Source: Hyphomicrobiales bacterium 4NK60-0047b
GTDB taxonomy: Bacteria; Pseudomonadota; Alphaproteobacteria; Rhizobiales; HXMU1428-3
Assembly: GCA_040367435.1 (NCBI GenBank)
Contig: BAABWY010000001.1
Coordinates: forward strand, 558,001-622,000
Reading direction: 5' to 3'
Length of the DNA: 64,000 bases
This document shows positions 17,998 to 28,653 of this stretch, piece by piece; the stretch's first letter is position 1; each line of letters begins with the position of its first letter. The position numbers and the translations under genes were made by a program. The notes beneath the pieces were generated by a model. It searched no databases. It was not told the origin of the DNA and was given only the letters and a program-made list of their open reading frames with translations.

Positions 17998-19149
17998 ATG
18001 CAGATTATAACCTCAACGAATGACCTAACCACCCTTTGTTCAAAATTACATAACAGTGACTATGTTACCGTTGACACTGAATTTATGCGCGAAAGCACCT
18101 ATTGGCCAGATTTATGTCTCATCCAAATCGCCTCAGATACGGAAGAAGCCATCATCGACCCATTGAGCAAAGATCTCGACATGTCCGTTCTTTATGATCT
18201 CATGGCAGACACATCAGTGGTCAAAGTCTTTCATGCCGCCCGTCAGGATATAGAAATCTTCTTTAATTTATCCGGTAAAGTCCCAGCGCCTTTATTTGAC
18301 ACACAGGTCGCAGCTATGGTTTGCGGTTTTGGTGAACAAATCAGTTACTCAATGTTGGTCCAAAAAATTACCAAGACAGAACTTGATAAATCATCTCGCT
18401 TTACAGATTGGGCCAAACGCCCACTGAGTGAAAAACAACTCAACTACGCCATTGGTGATGTTACTCATTTGCGAGATATTTACAAACGCCTGAAAAACGA
18501 TCTGGAAAAAAGCAACAGGAGCTCCTGGCTAGATGAAGAAATGAAACTCCTCACCAGTAAAGAAACATACGATATCCAACCGGTTGACGCCTGGAAACGC
18601 ATGAAAATGCGCGTCAAATCAAGAAAAGCCCTTGGCATATTAATGGAACTGGCAGCATGGCGTGAAAAACTAGCCCAAAGCGCGAATATTCCACGTGGCC
18701 GCGTGCTAAAAGATGACGCCTTGTTTGATATTGCCAATCAAGCCCCCAAAAATACAAAAGATTTAGGTCAATTGCGCGCCGTATCTGAAGGTTTCGCCAG
18801 ATCAGATAAAGGCAAGCAGGTCATAAGCGCCATAGAACGCGGCAAAGCAAAAGACCTCGATAGCATCCCACCTTTGAAAAAAGGAACACCGTTAGATGCC
18901 CAAGCTATGGCCATTTGCGAGCTACTACGCGTACTCTTAAAAGCCATCGCTGCAAACAACGGCGTTGCGCCCAAAATGATCGCGTCCACAAATGATCTGG
19001 AAAAACTAGCTCTCTCCGACGAAGCAGACATCCCCGCCCTTAAAGGCTGGCGCTATGAACTATTTGGCTTACCAGCGCTACGAATTAAACGCGGAGAACT
19101 GCTCTTAACGGTGAAAAATCAAAAAGTCCAAACCATCGAACATCCTTAA
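17998..19149 (+). CDS. rnd: Ribonuclease D
   Basis: A 383-residue 3'-5' exoribonuclease that trims tRNA precursors. The DEDDy catalytic set is visible: Asp26 and Glu28 (VDTEF), Asp84 (AARQDIE), and Tyr150 with Asp154 (YAIGD). An HRDC domain follows at about 205-290. It is divergent from aspS, with about 250 bases between that hold both promoters. Normal length. Confidence 0.95.
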   Translation: MQIITSTNDLTTLCSKLHNSDYVTVDTEFMRESTYWPDLCLIQIASDTEEAIIDPLSKDLDMSVLYDLMADTSVVKVFHAARQDIEIFFNLSGKVPAPLFDTQVAAMVCGFGEQISYSMLVQKITKTELDKSSRFTDWAKRPLSEKQLNYAIGDVTHLRDIYKRLKNDLEKSNRSSWLDEEMKLLTSKETYDIQPVDAWKRMKMRVKSRKALGILMELAAWREKLAQSANIPRGRVLKDDALFDIANQAPKNTKDLGQLRAVSEGFARSDKGKQVISAIERGKAKDLDSIPPLKKGTPLDAQAMAICELLRVLLKAIAANNGVAPKMIASTNDLEKLALSDEADIPALKGWRYELFGLPALRIKRGELLLTVKNQKVQTIEHP

Positions 19150-19219
19150 AACTAACGATCTTCAATTATGGCTCATTTCTAAACCTAATCTGGTCATCAA
19201 TGCCGTTAGCACAGTTGTA

Positions 19220-19534
19220 TTATTTCTTATATTTCAATTCGGCACATAATTTTAAATCATCAGGCCCTTGAAACTCTTTAGGAATTTGCTTGAGCTGGTT
19301 TTCTAAATTCCATTTTTCAGGTTTTAGTTTATAGCTCCACCACTTTGCACCTTCAACTTCCATCCAGTGTTTACGGATATCAATACAGTTTTGTGCATGC
19401 GTATCTCCATACCCAAACTCAACACCACAACATTCACAAATATCAAACGTTGGTAAATTTCCTTCAGATCCCCAAATAAAATACTCATGATCAAGTCCGC
19501 AAACACGACAACAATGTGAAGGATTACTGGGCAT
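19220..19534 (-). CDS. Small CPCC-like zinc-ribbon protein
   Basis: A 104-residue protein with two Cys pairs, CRVCG (about 9-13) and CECCGVEFGYGD (about 34-45), a likely zinc ribbon. It then has HWMEVEGAKWW and the C-terminal EKWNLENQLKQIPKEF, a pattern shared by small 'CPCC' proteins found scattered in bacteria, some beside contact-toxin loci. No toxin gene is present here. It is isolated between rnd (convergent) and a hairpin-rich spacer, so it may be a recent arrival. Function unknown. Confidence 0.65.
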   Translation of the reverse strand: MPSNPSHCCRVCGLDHEYFIWGSEGNLPTFDICECCGVEFGYGDTHAQNCIDIRKHWMEVEGAKWWSYKLKPEKWNLENQLKQIPKEFQGPDDLKLCAELKYKK

Positions 19535-19852
19535 TATAATAACTCAAGGGTGATAATATTTAGCAAGGTTTAATCTTGCTTGGATAGGAAAAATTTTAAG
19601 AACTTAGTTTAATAATAAAGGTAATGTTTCCTACTATTTTGTAAACAGTGAAATTGTTAAATTACGAAGAAGGAGTGACGCCAATTCGGCGGCAGGACAT
19701 GGCAGCAGAGCTGCCCGGTGCCTAGCACCGCCCCTCGGAGGGCCTGTCACTTCAGTGACAGAATAGCCCGTGAGAGATAAAAAAGCGGTTGCTGAACTCA
19801 AAACCACGAAAGCATTTCAACCCCTACAAAAACTCCGAGGTAAACAACTCAC
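19535..19852. other. Spacer between the CPCC-like gene and the dnaJ-like gene
   Basis: No protein gene seen. It holds the five-hairpin block and, on the minus strand, the promoter of the CPCC-like gene and the 3' end of the dnaJ-like transcript. Confidence 0.6.
19679..19761. repeat. Block of five consecutive hairpins (GC-rich)
   Basis: Five perfect short stems in a row: CGCC/GGCG (19679-19691), GGCAGC/GCTGCC (19701-19715), CGGTGC/GCACCG (19716-19730), CCCT/AGGG (19732-19742), and CTGTCAC/GTGACAG (19744-19761). It is far richer in GC than its surroundings. It may be a repetitive extragenic element or a structured RNA; no copy of the same sequence was noticed elsewhere in the window. Confidence 0.7.
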
Positions 19853-20803
19853 CTACCCCGCAAGCAAACGCATAATTTTCCCGCGCGGGTTATAAGGCGC
19901 ATGCTTGCGCCAGTCAGACATCGCAGATTTTGCCTCATCCGACCAAACATTTGGCAACACAACGCGCACGCAAACAATCTGGTTACCATGCCCCTCAAAA
20001 CCGCGACGTAAGCCCATATGCTTCATAACAAGTTCATCGCCATCCCGCGCATTACTAGGGATAGTCAATTTTGCAGGGCCATAAATAGTTGGAACATCCA
20101 GCTCAATCCCAAAAAAACATTCATACGGCGTAATAGGCACATCTAAATAGATGTCCTCACCTTCCCGCACAAAAAGAGAATGCGGCTCAACCCGAACCTT
20201 AACAACAAAAGGCTCCCCATTTTCACCAGGGCTTTTCACGCGCAATCGTTGATCAGACTTCACCCCAGCAGGAATGTTGATTTTAAATTCTGTTTTATTC
20301 GGCAGACGCACATGTTTCGTTGTCCCAACGCAAGCTTCAACAAAATCTATGCTAAGACGATATTGCTTCTCCCGCCGCTGAGCACTTCCGCTCTCTCTGT
20401 TATTCGTTGAAGCACTGTCTTCATCAAAGTAGGCCTTTGCAGCCTCACTAGGAGTTCCCTCACCTGATCTCCCATGCTCTTTTCTTGTGTATTCACGCCC
20501 TGTTGTTTCCTTAACAGGACTTTCTTTTTTCTCATGGGAGCGGTCATAAGACCGCCGTGGCATTGGTTTACCGCGATAATCAATCCGACCCATATCATAT
20601 TGCGCACGTACCTTCGGATCTCCAAGGATTTCAAAAGCAGCGACAACATCTTTAAATTTCGCCTCAGCAACCTTATCCCCCAAATTACGATCAGGATGAT
20701 AAAGCAAAGCAAGCTTATGATACGCACGGCGCACCTCCTGACTACTTGCGGTCACATCTATTCGCAAAATTTGATAAAGCTCGCTCAAGGCAAACCACTC
20801 CAT
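19853..20803 (-). CDS. DnaJ/CbpA-type co-chaperone
   Basis: A 316-residue J-protein without the zinc-finger domain. The J domain spans about 7-70, with the HPD motif in YHPDRN that stimulates DnaK ATPase. A charged linker (about 75-135) follows, then the C-terminal peptide-binding domains (about 145-310, with FKINIPAGVKSDQRLRVKSPG). This is the architecture of CbpA rather than of DnaJ proper. It is likely a cytosolic helper of DnaK or a nucleoid-linked protein. Convergent with no neighbour; the ppx gene lies upstream on the same strand. Confidence 0.88.
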   Translation of the reverse strand: MEWFALSELYQILRIDVTASSQEVRRAYHKLALLYHPDRNLGDKVAEAKFKDVVAAFEILGDPKVRAQYDMGRIDYRGKPMPRRSYDRSHEKKESPVKETTGREYTRKEHGRSGEGTPSEAAKAYFDEDSASTNNRESGSAQRREKQYRLSIDFVEACVGTTKHVRLPNKTEFKINIPAGVKSDQRLRVKSPGENGEPFVVKVRVEPHSLFVREGEDIYLDVPITPYECFFGIELDVPTIYGPAKLTIPSNARDGDELVMKHMGLRRGFEGHGNQIVCVRVVLPNVWSDEAKSAMSDWRKHAPYNPRGKIMRLLAG

Positions 20804-20991
20804 ACTAAAAATACTGAAATTAACTTTGACTTAGCCTAATTAAGGCCCATGCCATACCTAAATAAGGCAAGTGCCATGCCAAAGTAGCACAAATGGCCCC
20901 ATTAACCAAAAGCAACCTGAGCTTCAGGGTTAATTGGTTAATGAAAACAGAGGACTAGAGGACTAGTTGTAAGCTAAAAAAGAGGAGAGAA

Positions 20992-22557
20992 TTAGAAATT
21001 CATAAAACTAAAGAAACGGCTATCAGAATTCACACGAAGCTCTGTTTCAATGTTTAAAAGCTTACCTAGCGAGCGCAAACGCTTCTCCAGGCGCTCACCA
21101 TCCAAAGCATCATAAGGGTGCGGCAATTCAATCACCAAGCGCCCTTCATCATAAAATATGGGTGTTTTAGGGATAATACCAGGCACACCAGCTGAAATCA
21201 TATGAGCTGTGCGAATAGCACCACCTACAATACGAGCACGGTAAAGCATATCCTTACTCAGCAATTTAGAATAGCTTGTTTCAAAACCATTCGAATTTGG
21301 CCCATTATGACGAAAAAAGTTAGACAGTGCCAAAAAAGCACGCCCAGGATGGTCAATTCCAGAATAAACGCTATAGGCAATTGCCCCCATCGTACGCTCA
21401 GCTCGAAAAGAAGGATGCATGCGCCATCCAATATCAGAAACCAGGCAAGCAGCCTTTCGAAGCCGTTCATCTTCTCTCGTTTCTTTCAATTCATCCGTTT
21501 TAAAAATAGAATTTGTCCAGTCCCCCAACTCAAAAGCATGTGCCGGAGAGCGAGACCGCAAATAAGCAAGGTTTTCACAAGCTGACAAAAGCGGGTCTTC
21601 CAACCGATCTTTCTCACTCAGCATGCTATAAAGCAGCCCTTCTCGGACCCCATAATTAGACGTAATAATCTCAGAAGGCTCAATTTTTTTAATAAGCCGC
21701 TCCAAAACCAGTGCACCAAACGGAATAACATGACGCCGTTGCTTAGAAATCTTAGCTATACCCTGAATATCTTTAAGATCTGTTGTTTTCATCAAATGCG
21801 AAGTAAATTCAAGGACACTTTCAGGGGTAATTTTATAACCATGAAGCACCTTCAAAGGATAAGAATGCGCTTCCATATACAATTTAATAAGAGCCCGCCA
21901 AGTACCACCTACAAGATAAAAAGAACGTCCCTTTCCATGATTTAACCAGGCAACCTTCTCTAAATTTTCATCAATGTATTTACGAGCTTCTTTCAAGTCA
22001 TTATTTGCAACATCAATTAAGCGTAACCCCCCAAGAGGTAACGTTTCCCCCTTAGACAGTGTTTTATTGCTTATATCGATGAGCTCTAGGCTACCACCGC
22101 CCATGTCGCCAGCTAAACCATCAGCTTTATGATCTCCAGCAAGAACCCCAGCGGCGGCAAGCTCCGCTTCAACAACACCAGAAATAACTTCTATCGGACG
22201 CCCACAAATAGCCTCCGCATCTTTAATAAATTTGGGGCCATTACTAGCTTCTCGGGCAGCTGCCGTCGCAATCACTCTAAACTCACCAGCACCTAAATGA
22301 TCAACAACGCTTTTAAAACGCCTGAGCGCCATTAATGCACGTTCAACAGCGTCTTCCCCAAGCTTACCGCTAGAGGCAACTTCACGGCCAAGACCGCAAA
22401 GGCATTTTTCATTAAAAAGAGGAATAGGAGTTAAGGTAACCCCTTCAAAAACAACAAGTCTAACTGAATTAGACCCAATATCAATCACCGCTACCGGCTT
22501 AGAATTGGGTAAAACACCACCATTTTTATTTTTCAGTTTCAACGTCGTCATCGCCAT
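20992..22557 (-). CDS. ppx: Exopolyphosphatase, Ppx/GppA family
   Basis: A 521-residue enzyme of the ASKHA fold. The N-terminal [15 protein letters not shown] is the phosphate-1 motif, and [13 protein letters not shown] the second phosphate-binding loop. A helical HD-like C-terminal half follows (from about 320). It removes terminal phosphates from polyphosphate or pppGpp. The start overlaps the end of ppk by 32 bases, so synthesis and breakdown of polyphosphate are translationally coupled. Confidence 0.94.
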   Translation of the reverse strand: MAMTTLKLKNKNGGVLPNSKPVAVIDIGSNSVRLVVFEGVTLTPIPLFNEKCLCGLGREVASSGKLGEDAVERALMALRRFKSVVDHLGAGEFRVIATAAAREASNGPKFIKDAEAICGRPIEVISGVVEAELAAAGVLAGDHKADGLAGDMGGGSLELIDISNKTLSKGETLPLGGLRLIDVANNDLKEARKYIDENLEKVAWLNHGKGRSFYLVGGTWRALIKLYMEAHSYPLKVLHGYKITPESVLEFTSHLMKTTDLKDIQGIAKISKQRRHVIPFGALVLERLIKKIEPSEIITSNYGVREGLLYSMLSEKDRLEDPLLSACENLAYLRSRSPAHAFELGDWTNSIFKTDELKETREDERLRKAACLVSDIGWRMHPSFRAERTMGAIAYSVYSGIDHPGRAFLALSNFFRHNGPNSNGFETSYSKLLSKDMLYRARIVGGAIRTAHMISAGVPGIIPKTPIFYDEGRLVIELPHPYDALDGERLEKRLRSLGKLLNIETELRVNSDSRFFSFMNF

Positions 22558-24706
22558 TCATTAATTCTATTATTTGCGGCGGAAAGTTCTTTTTCAAGGC
22601 TTTGCCTCGACCAGACAAGGAAGGATTATTCATAAAATACTCCTGCGCACTGAATGGTTCTTCTCCCCGAGGAACATCAACGCGTACTGATGATCCATCA
22701 CTCTTAACCATCCAACTTTGCTGATTGTCTTTTAAATTTGCAACCATTATCTGGCTTAAAATCTGATCATGCACAGTTCCTGGCTTAATTGGGATAATAG
22801 ATTCAACACGGCGGTCTAAATTTCTCTGCATCATATCAGCCGAACTAATATAAACAATAGCCTCGGAAGACGGTAGCTCTTTACCAGCACCAAAACAATA
22901 AATCCTAGCATGCTCTAAAAAACGCCCAACAATAGACTTAACACGAATATTCTCAGAAAGTCCCGGAACACCAGGGCGCAGGCAACAAATCCCCCGCACA
23001 ACTAAATCGACAGACACCCCCATAGAACTGGCTTCATAAAGCTTATCAATAACTTTTTCATCAACAAGTGAGTTCATTTTCATCCAAATAGCAGCCGGCC
23101 TACCAGCCTCAGCATGTGCAATCTCTTCGTCAATATGTTGAATAATTCTATCACGCAGCCCAAAAGGTGAGGCTGCCATCCGCTCTAATTCAGCTGGTTC
23201 TGCATAACCGGTGATGAAATTAAAAATCCGCGTCACATCCCGCGCTATGGCAGGGTCTGTTGTAAAATAAGAAAGATCCGTATAAACCTTAGCCGTCTGG
23301 GGGTGATAATTACCAGTTCCCAAATGACAGTAGGTTTTCAACTCGCCATTTTCTCGGCGAATAATCTGGCAAAGTTTGGCATGGGTCTTCAACTCAAAGA
23401 AGCCATAAACAACATGCACCCCAGCGCTTTCAAGATCCCTCGCCCAGCGAATATTTGCCGCTTCATCAAACCGTGCCTTCAACTCAACAACCGCAGTCAC
23501 TGACTTGCCAGCTTCAGCTGCTTCTTTCAGCGCATGAATAATCGGCGAGTTTTTACTGGTCCTATAAAGTGTCCATTTGAGAGATACAACATCAGGGTCA
23601 TAGGCCGCCTGTTTCAAAAACTGCAAAACAACATCAAAGGATTCATAAGGATGATGAACAACAAAATCTTTTTCCTTAATGGCTGAAAAACAATCACCAC
23701 TATGTTGGCGAACAATCCGCTCTGGAAACCTTTTCGTAAAGGAGGGAAAAACAAGGTCTCGGCGCTCATCCACAATCAACTCAGATGTATCATTCAACCC
23801 AAGCAAACCTTCTTGAACAAACACTTCATTGTCTTGAACTTCCAATTCATTCACTACAAACTGGCGCAAATCTTCCGGCATAGAAGCATCAACCTCAAAG
23901 CGAATAACAGAACCACGGCGGCGGCGCTTCAAAGCTGTTTCAAACAAGCGCACTAAATCTTCAGCTTCTTCCTCAATCTCAATATCGCTATCACGCAACA
24001 AACGAAAAGCACCTTGCGCAACAATCTTCATCCCAGGAAATAATCGCGATGCAAAATGGGAGACAACCGTCTCTAACCGTATAAATCGTATAGCCTTAAC
24101 TTTAGCACGCCCCTTAGCAGCAGGAAGCCTCAAGAAACGATCCGATTGCGGAGGCATTGGCACAAGCGCACGCATAGGACTATCATTGCCCTGCCTCAAA
24201 CTAAGGGCAATTGAAAGTCCAAGATTAGGAATAAAAGGAAAGGGATGCGCAGGATCAACAGCAATCGGTGTTAAGATAGGAAACACCTGATTCATAAAAT
24301 AATCATCAAGCCATGAGGCTTCATCTTCCGTTAGCTGGTCTCCCGTCACAACGAGTATTTTTTCTGCTTTCAAATCTTTCGACAAACTCGTCCAGATTAA
24401 TTGCTGATCTTCACTCAATTCTGCAACAGCTTCACTAATCTGATCAAGTTGTTCTCTAGGAGTTAAACCATCCTGACTAGGAGAATCAACACCAGCTAAA
24501 ACTTGTCCCCGCAAGCCTGCAACCCGTACCATATAGAATTCATCTAAGTTGGATGCAGAAATCGATAAAAACCTTAATCTCTCAAGAGCTGGATGAGAAA
24601 GGTTCCCAGCTTCCTCCAAGACACGTTTGTTAAATTCTAACCACGATAATTCACGATTAAAAAATCGCTCTGGACCAGTAAGGTTTTGCGGGGCAACTTG
24701 TTCCAT
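22526..24706 (-). CDS. ppk: Polyphosphate kinase 1
   Basis: A 726-residue PPK1 that reversibly moves the gamma-phosphate of ATP onto polyphosphate. It shows [19 protein letters not shown] and [14 protein letters not shown] in the N-terminal domains, the catalytic His in [12 protein letters not shown], a second conserved His in [14 protein letters not shown], and [10 protein letters not shown] near the C-terminus. Upstream partner of ppx. In Hyphomicrobiales the ppk-ppx pair next to hdaA is common. Confidence 0.97.
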   Translation of the reverse strand: MEQVAPQNLTGPERFFNRELSWLEFNKRVLEEAGNLSHPALERLRFLSISASNLDEFYMVRVAGLRGQVLAGVDSPSQDGLTPREQLDQISEAVAELSEDQQLIWTSLSKDLKAEKILVVTGDQLTEDEASWLDDYFMNQVFPILTPIAVDPAHPFPFIPNLGLSIALSLRQGNDSPMRALVPMPPQSDRFLRLPAAKGRAKVKAIRFIRLETVVSHFASRLFPGMKIVAQGAFRLLRDSDIEIEEEAEDLVRLFETALKRRRRGSVIRFEVDASMPEDLRQFVVNELEVQDNEVFVQEGLLGLNDTSELIVDERRDLVFPSFTKRFPERIVRQHSGDCFSAIKEKDFVVHHPYESFDVVLQFLKQAAYDPDVVSLKWTLYRTSKNSPIIHALKEAAEAGKSVTAVVELKARFDEAANIRWARDLESAGVHVVYGFFELKTHAKLCQIIRRENGELKTYCHLGTGNYHPQTAKVYTDLSYFTTDPAIARDVTRIFNFITGYAEPAELERMAASPFGLRDRIIQHIDEEIAHAEAGRPAAIWMKMNSLVDEKVIDKLYEASSMGVSVDLVVRGICCLRPGVPGLSENIRVKSIVGRFLEHARIYCFGAGKELPSSEAIVYISSADMMQRNLDRRVESIIPIKPGTVHDQILSQIMVANLKDNQQSWMVKSDGSSVRVDVPRGEEPFSAQEYFMNNPSLSGRGKALKKNFPPQIIELMNGDDDVETEK

Positions 24707-24944
24707 TCAATGCGCTCATAATCTAAAATTGAAATTAGGGTCAGGACCCATAAAAAAATATTCTTAAGAAAAACCGCCCCAAATATCATAAAATGAGGGG
24801 AAACTCTAACTTCAATAATTTATAGCATAATACATCATATCTAATATGACAGCTCAAATATTAGCAAAGCAAGAGACGTTTGCTAACTCTTGTTCTGGAA
24901 CAAAGTAAACAGTTTGAAAATATTATCAGCCTTTGAAACTTAAA

Positions 24945-25700
24945 TCAGCTATTGAGGCGCAAAATCTCACCGACAAATTGACGCGTTAACTTCCGCCCAG
25001 TCGCAAGAGCAGCCTTATCAATCATTTCAACCGCAAGCCCAACCCCCTCAAAAGAGCGCTCCATACGAGGTAAAATATATTCAATCAATTGTGGTGTAAC
25101 TTCAAGTTGGCGATCTTCAAATTGTTTCAAAAGCATAAATCGCAAGAGCATATCATCCGGCGCATTAATGCTAACAACAGCAAGCGCCCTAATCCGTGAG
25201 CGCAAATCCGGTAATTCAATGGAAATTTGTCCAGGCCCCGCCACAGATGTAAACAAAAGAGTAAATCCTTTTTCTTTTGCTAAGTTTATCAAATGAAAAA
25301 GCGCGTGTTCATCTCTAATGCCTTCATCAATGTCTTCAATAACCATTGCAGAAACGTCATCTTCCCCTTCAGCAAGATCAGAACTTTTAAAATCAGAAGC
25401 TTTTAAAAGCCTAGCACCAGATGCCATTTGCCATACATGAGCCAAATGGCTCTTGCCAGAACCAACTGGTCCCTGCAAAAACATAGCTGGAGCAGGCCAG
25501 TTCGGCCATTGATCTATCAATTCAATTGCCGCCTGATTAGAATTAGAGACAAAAAAGTTCTCAAGTCCAAGAGCTGGTCGGTGTTGAAAGTCTAAAGTTA
25601 ATTGCGGCGAGGAAACCCTCACTCCGGATGCCTCATTCACTCCAGATGACAAGCCTGAACCATTAGCACTATGTAAATTCGCCTCAGTTTTCTTCGTCAT
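24945..25700 (-). CDS. hdaA: HdaA, DnaA-related replication control protein
   Basis: A 251-residue AAA+ protein related to DnaA domain III without the DNA-binding domain IV. A P-loop (GPVGSGKSHL) lies near residue 80, a Walker B-like VIEDIDE follows, and SFEGVGLAVEMIDKAAL is near the C-terminus. The sequence QLTLDFQHRPAL at about 34-45 fits the clamp-binding motif that lets Hda act with DnaN to inactivate DnaA-ATP after initiation. It stands just downstream of the AI-2E permease, a conserved pair. Confidence 0.9.
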   Translation of the reverse strand: MTKKTEANLHSANGSGLSSGVNEASGVRVSSPQLTLDFQHRPALGLENFFVSNSNQAAIELIDQWPNWPAPAMFLQGPVGSGKSHLAHVWQMASGARLLKASDFKSSDLAEGEDDVSAMVIEDIDEGIRDEHALFHLINLAKEKGFTLLFTSVAGPGQISIELPDLRSRIRALAVVSINAPDDMLLRFMLLKQFEDRQLEVTPQLIEYILPRMERSFEGVGLAVEMIDKAALATGRKLTRQFVGEILRLNS

Positions 25701-25744
25701 ATGCGAAACATCTACCCACTAAATAAAATTACTTTTTACATTAA

Positions 25745-26815
25745 TTACTTTTTACCGTGATAAAGCTCGCTAGTCATATAGCGCTCTAAACAAAACCGAA
25801 CAAGAACACCAATAATCGCAGCAAGAGGTACAGCCACAAGCATGCCAACAAAGCCCATCAGATACCCAAATACAAATAAAGCAAAGATCAGCCATACCGG
25901 ATGTAAGTTTACCTGATCCCCAACAATTTTAGGCTGTAAGAAATTACCTTCAATTAACTGGCCTGTTAAAAACACACCAAAGACCATTAAAATTGAAATC
26001 CAGTCAGGCCAAAATTGTCCAATGGCAAATCCAATAGAAAGAACCAAACCAATAGCCGATCCAATATAAGGCATAAAACTTAAAACACCTGCAATCACAC
26101 CAATTAACAACCCATGCTTCAACCCAACCAACATTAATCCTATTGAATAGATGCAAGCCAAGATAAAACACACGGTCACTTGTCCGCGCATAAAGCCATT
26201 TAAAGTTCGGTCAACTTTGCGTGCCAGACCGCGTAAAGTCTCAAGATGATCTCGAGGTAAAGTCCGATCAACCCGTTCAATCAGCTTGTTCCAATCGAGC
26301 AAAAGATAGAACGCAACAACCGGTGTAATTACAAACAGCGAAACCATATTCACTAGGGCCAAACTGCCGGCCCACAAATGTTTGAGAAATGCACCAAGCT
26401 TCAAAGAAGAACTATCAGCAAACTGGCGAACAGCCTCTTCAAAGCCAAATTCAATCGTATTTAATTCTTTACCAAAAAACGTTTGGGAATAATGCCCAAG
26501 AACCGCCCGTAAACTTTCCATATGCCCAGGCAGAGCAATTGCTAAGTCTCGAGCTTCACGAACTAAAAACGGAAGTACGGTGATGAGAAATAAAATAATG
26601 ACAAGGGAAAAAACAAAAAGAATAAGCAACGTCGCAAGAAAGCGAGACATGCCTAAATTAGAAAGCCTGTCTGCAATTGGGTTTAAAAAATAAGCAATGG
26701 CAGCACCTGCCACGAAGGGAAGCAATATTGGCCTTAGCCAAATCAATCCTGCTATCAATAAAATGCCAACAACACCCCAAAATAAAAATGCTTTTTCCCG
26801 AACAGTCATGCCCAC
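25745..26815 (-). CDS. AI-2E/PerM-family membrane transporter
   Basis: A 356-residue protein with about eight TM segments: two or three at the N-terminus, a soluble stretch (about 85-140), then a block including LLIGVIAGVLSFMPYIGSAIG, a motif of the family. Members export autoinducer-2 or act as Na+/H+ antiporters; substrate unknown here. It sits 45 bases before hdaA, probably in one transcript. Confidence 0.9.
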   Translation of the reverse strand: MGMTVREKAFLFWGVVGILLIAGLIWLRPILLPFVAGAAIAYFLNPIADRLSNLGMSRFLATLLILFVFSLVIILFLITVLPFLVREARDLAIALPGHMESLRAVLGHYSQTFFGKELNTIEFGFEEAVRQFADSSSLKLGAFLKHLWAGSLALVNMVSLFVITPVVAFYLLLDWNKLIERVDRTLPRDHLETLRGLARKVDRTLNGFMRGQVTVCFILACIYSIGLMLVGLKHGLLIGVIAGVLSFMPYIGSAIGLVLSIGFAIGQFWPDWISILMVFGVFLTGQLIEGNFLQPKIVGDQVNLHPVWLIFALFVFGYLMGFVGMLVAVPLAAIIGVLVRFCLERYMTSELYHGKK

Positions 26816-27002
26816 CCTACTTTGTTTAGCACATGCAAAAACACATGCGGTTTCACTTTGAATATAGCTTTATGCTCTTATTATGAACCACTTTTTCAAA
26901 AAACCAAAAATGACATGGGGAGAGAGTGGGAAAACTAGGACAAAGAGGATCATACCTTATCCAAAAGTCAGCTAATTTGATCATAAGAACAAACTAACCA
27001 CA

Positions 27003-28247
27003 TTAATTAGCTAATAAAATCCATTTGTCACCATTAGGCTGCAAATTCATCCCCACACTGGCAACTTGCCTGGCAAAGGCTTCAGCGCCGCCCGGGTAAA
27101 GGCAGCTCACATCAGCCCCACGAGCAGACAATTTTTCTATATTCAGATCTTCAAGCCCGTTAATATCAAGAAGGCGCTTTCGAATAGATTGCCAATGGCG
27201 CAACCCACTAAACTTCACATGCATCAAAATACGTGCACCACCAAGATCTCCCTGCCATCCTTCAACAGGGGCATCTTCTTGCGTCTTAGTTTGCCAAGGC
27301 AAAACTTCAACAGGTTGTTGGCGGCGAACAACTTGCGGGTTAACTCGCAATAATTTCAACCTTTGCTCAAAGAGACCAAGTGCGACTTCAGCCGCAATAT
27401 CAGCTGCGCCAATTGCACTTCCTTCTGGCTTTATATAGTCACTCTTGTAAGCCACTTCACCAATTCCATCAAAGCCAACAAGGCTAAGTCTCAATTTATT
27501 CTTAGATTGAGACGCCGAGAGCAAAGCAATCACAATTGGCTTGCCCTGATAAGCTTTTTTCAAGCCTTCTTTCGCCGCCTTGTCTCCGCGAATAAGCGCA
27601 GCTAAAACAGCATCATCAATAACGGCAAGCCTCTCACCAATCTTCAAGGGTACAAGCGCATGAGTTAAGTCCAGTGTATTCCAACTAGATACCCATTCAT
27701 CCTGACTTAAAATTGGCTTTGTTTCCCCTGACGGGACTTCAAGTAAACCTGCATCAACAACAGGAACAATTATTTGCTCATCCCCTTGGCGATCCCAAAA
27801 AGGTAGGTTATTTTGCCTCAAAAGCGTTTTCACACCCTTGGCAGAAAATTTATAATCCATTGTCGCTAAATATTCAGTGGCAGAATTTCTCTCATTCTGC
27901 ACAGAAAGAGACGTGATAAGCTTTGACAAGGCCTTATCGTCCACGCTCGGTAACTTATCATAAGTGCTATAAAGCGTTAGGCGTTTGAGCAAAAGAGAAA
28001 GCGCAACAGAGCGCCCATCAGCAAGGGCTGCCCGCTTTGCAGCAACAGCATCTTTCGCTTCGGCCCAAACCTCAAAATTTGAAACGGTGTAAACAGGATT
28101 ATCAGACGCTTTATTGGACTGAGCCCCTACAGTATGAATAAAAACAGGGGCCACCAAAACCAAAACAGATAGCATTAAGCAGGCGATCAAGACAAAAAAA
28201 CTGTCTCTAAACTTCATTCCCCAAATATGCCCCAATGTAAGCCGCAT
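27003..28247 (-). CDS. DUF2066 periplasmic protein
   Basis: A 414-residue exported protein. A hydrophobic signal (about 16-42) ends near GAQS. The mature part has the DUF2066 pattern (YTVSNFEVWAEAKDAVAAKRAAL, SLLLKRLT, Y-MDYKFSAKGV). Met11 (28217) is an equally good start and gives a shorter signal peptide. In alphaproteobacteria this gene usually lies between purMN and the AI-2E/hdaA genes, as here. Function unknown. Confidence 0.85.
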   Translation of the reverse strand: MRLTLGHIWGMKFRDSFFVLIACLMLSVLVLVAPVFIHTVGAQSNKASDNPVYTVSNFEVWAEAKDAVAAKRAALADGRSVALSLLLKRLTLYSTYDKLPSVDDKALSKLITSLSVQNERNSATEYLATMDYKFSAKGVKTLLRQNNLPFWDRQGDEQIIVPVVDAGLLEVPSGETKPILSQDEWVSSWNTLDLTHALVPLKIGERLAVIDDAVLAALIRGDKAAKEGLKKAYQGKPIVIALLSASQSKNKLRLSLVGFDGIGEVAYKSDYIKPEGSAIGAADIAAEVALGLFEQRLKLLRVNPQVVRRQQPVEVLPWQTKTQEDAPVEGWQGDLGGARILMHVKFSGLRHWQSIRKRLLDINGLEDLNIEKLSARGADVSCLYPGGAEAFARQVASVGMNLQPNGDKWILLAN

Positions 28248-28653
28248 GAAATTCTATCCCGCCTATTCTAGAAAACTGAGCTCAAAACCCAGTCGCAAAT
28301 TTATTCAGCGTTAGTACAAAAAAACCTAAACATAACCTTAAACAGACACTAGTGTCCCTTTTTGGCATTTTTTTGTGTTAGACCCCATAGAAAATCGGCG
28401 AATTTCCCCACTCTTCCCCAAAAGAGCTCACTTTCTTGGTAAAAACAGAGCAAACTTTAAGAAAAGAGGCCAAACTCAGGGTAATTTATTCTAAATCTCG
28501 TAACTTTTAGGGCAAAGTCCCAATAAGAAGGCTTGATTAGCCCTATGAAATAACGCTAAGACCATGCCTCAAGCTTTAGCCCCTATTTCTCATAACATTC
28601 GAGATAAAACTGGATCAAAGTAAGCTCCAGGATCCAAGAAAGCCAAGCAGCGC
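28248..28653. other. Divergent promoter region between the DUF2066 gene and purM
   Basis: No gene seen in 406 bases. Contains the perfect 12-bp palindrome GACACTAGTGTC at about 28346 and several T- and A-runs. It should hold the purM promoter; I see no PurR-type or purine riboswitch pattern. Confidence 0.5.

Noticed and set aside
19679-19761. Simple terminator for the dnaJ-like gene
   Set aside because: None of the five stems is followed by a T-run on the minus strand, and a terminator does not need five stems.
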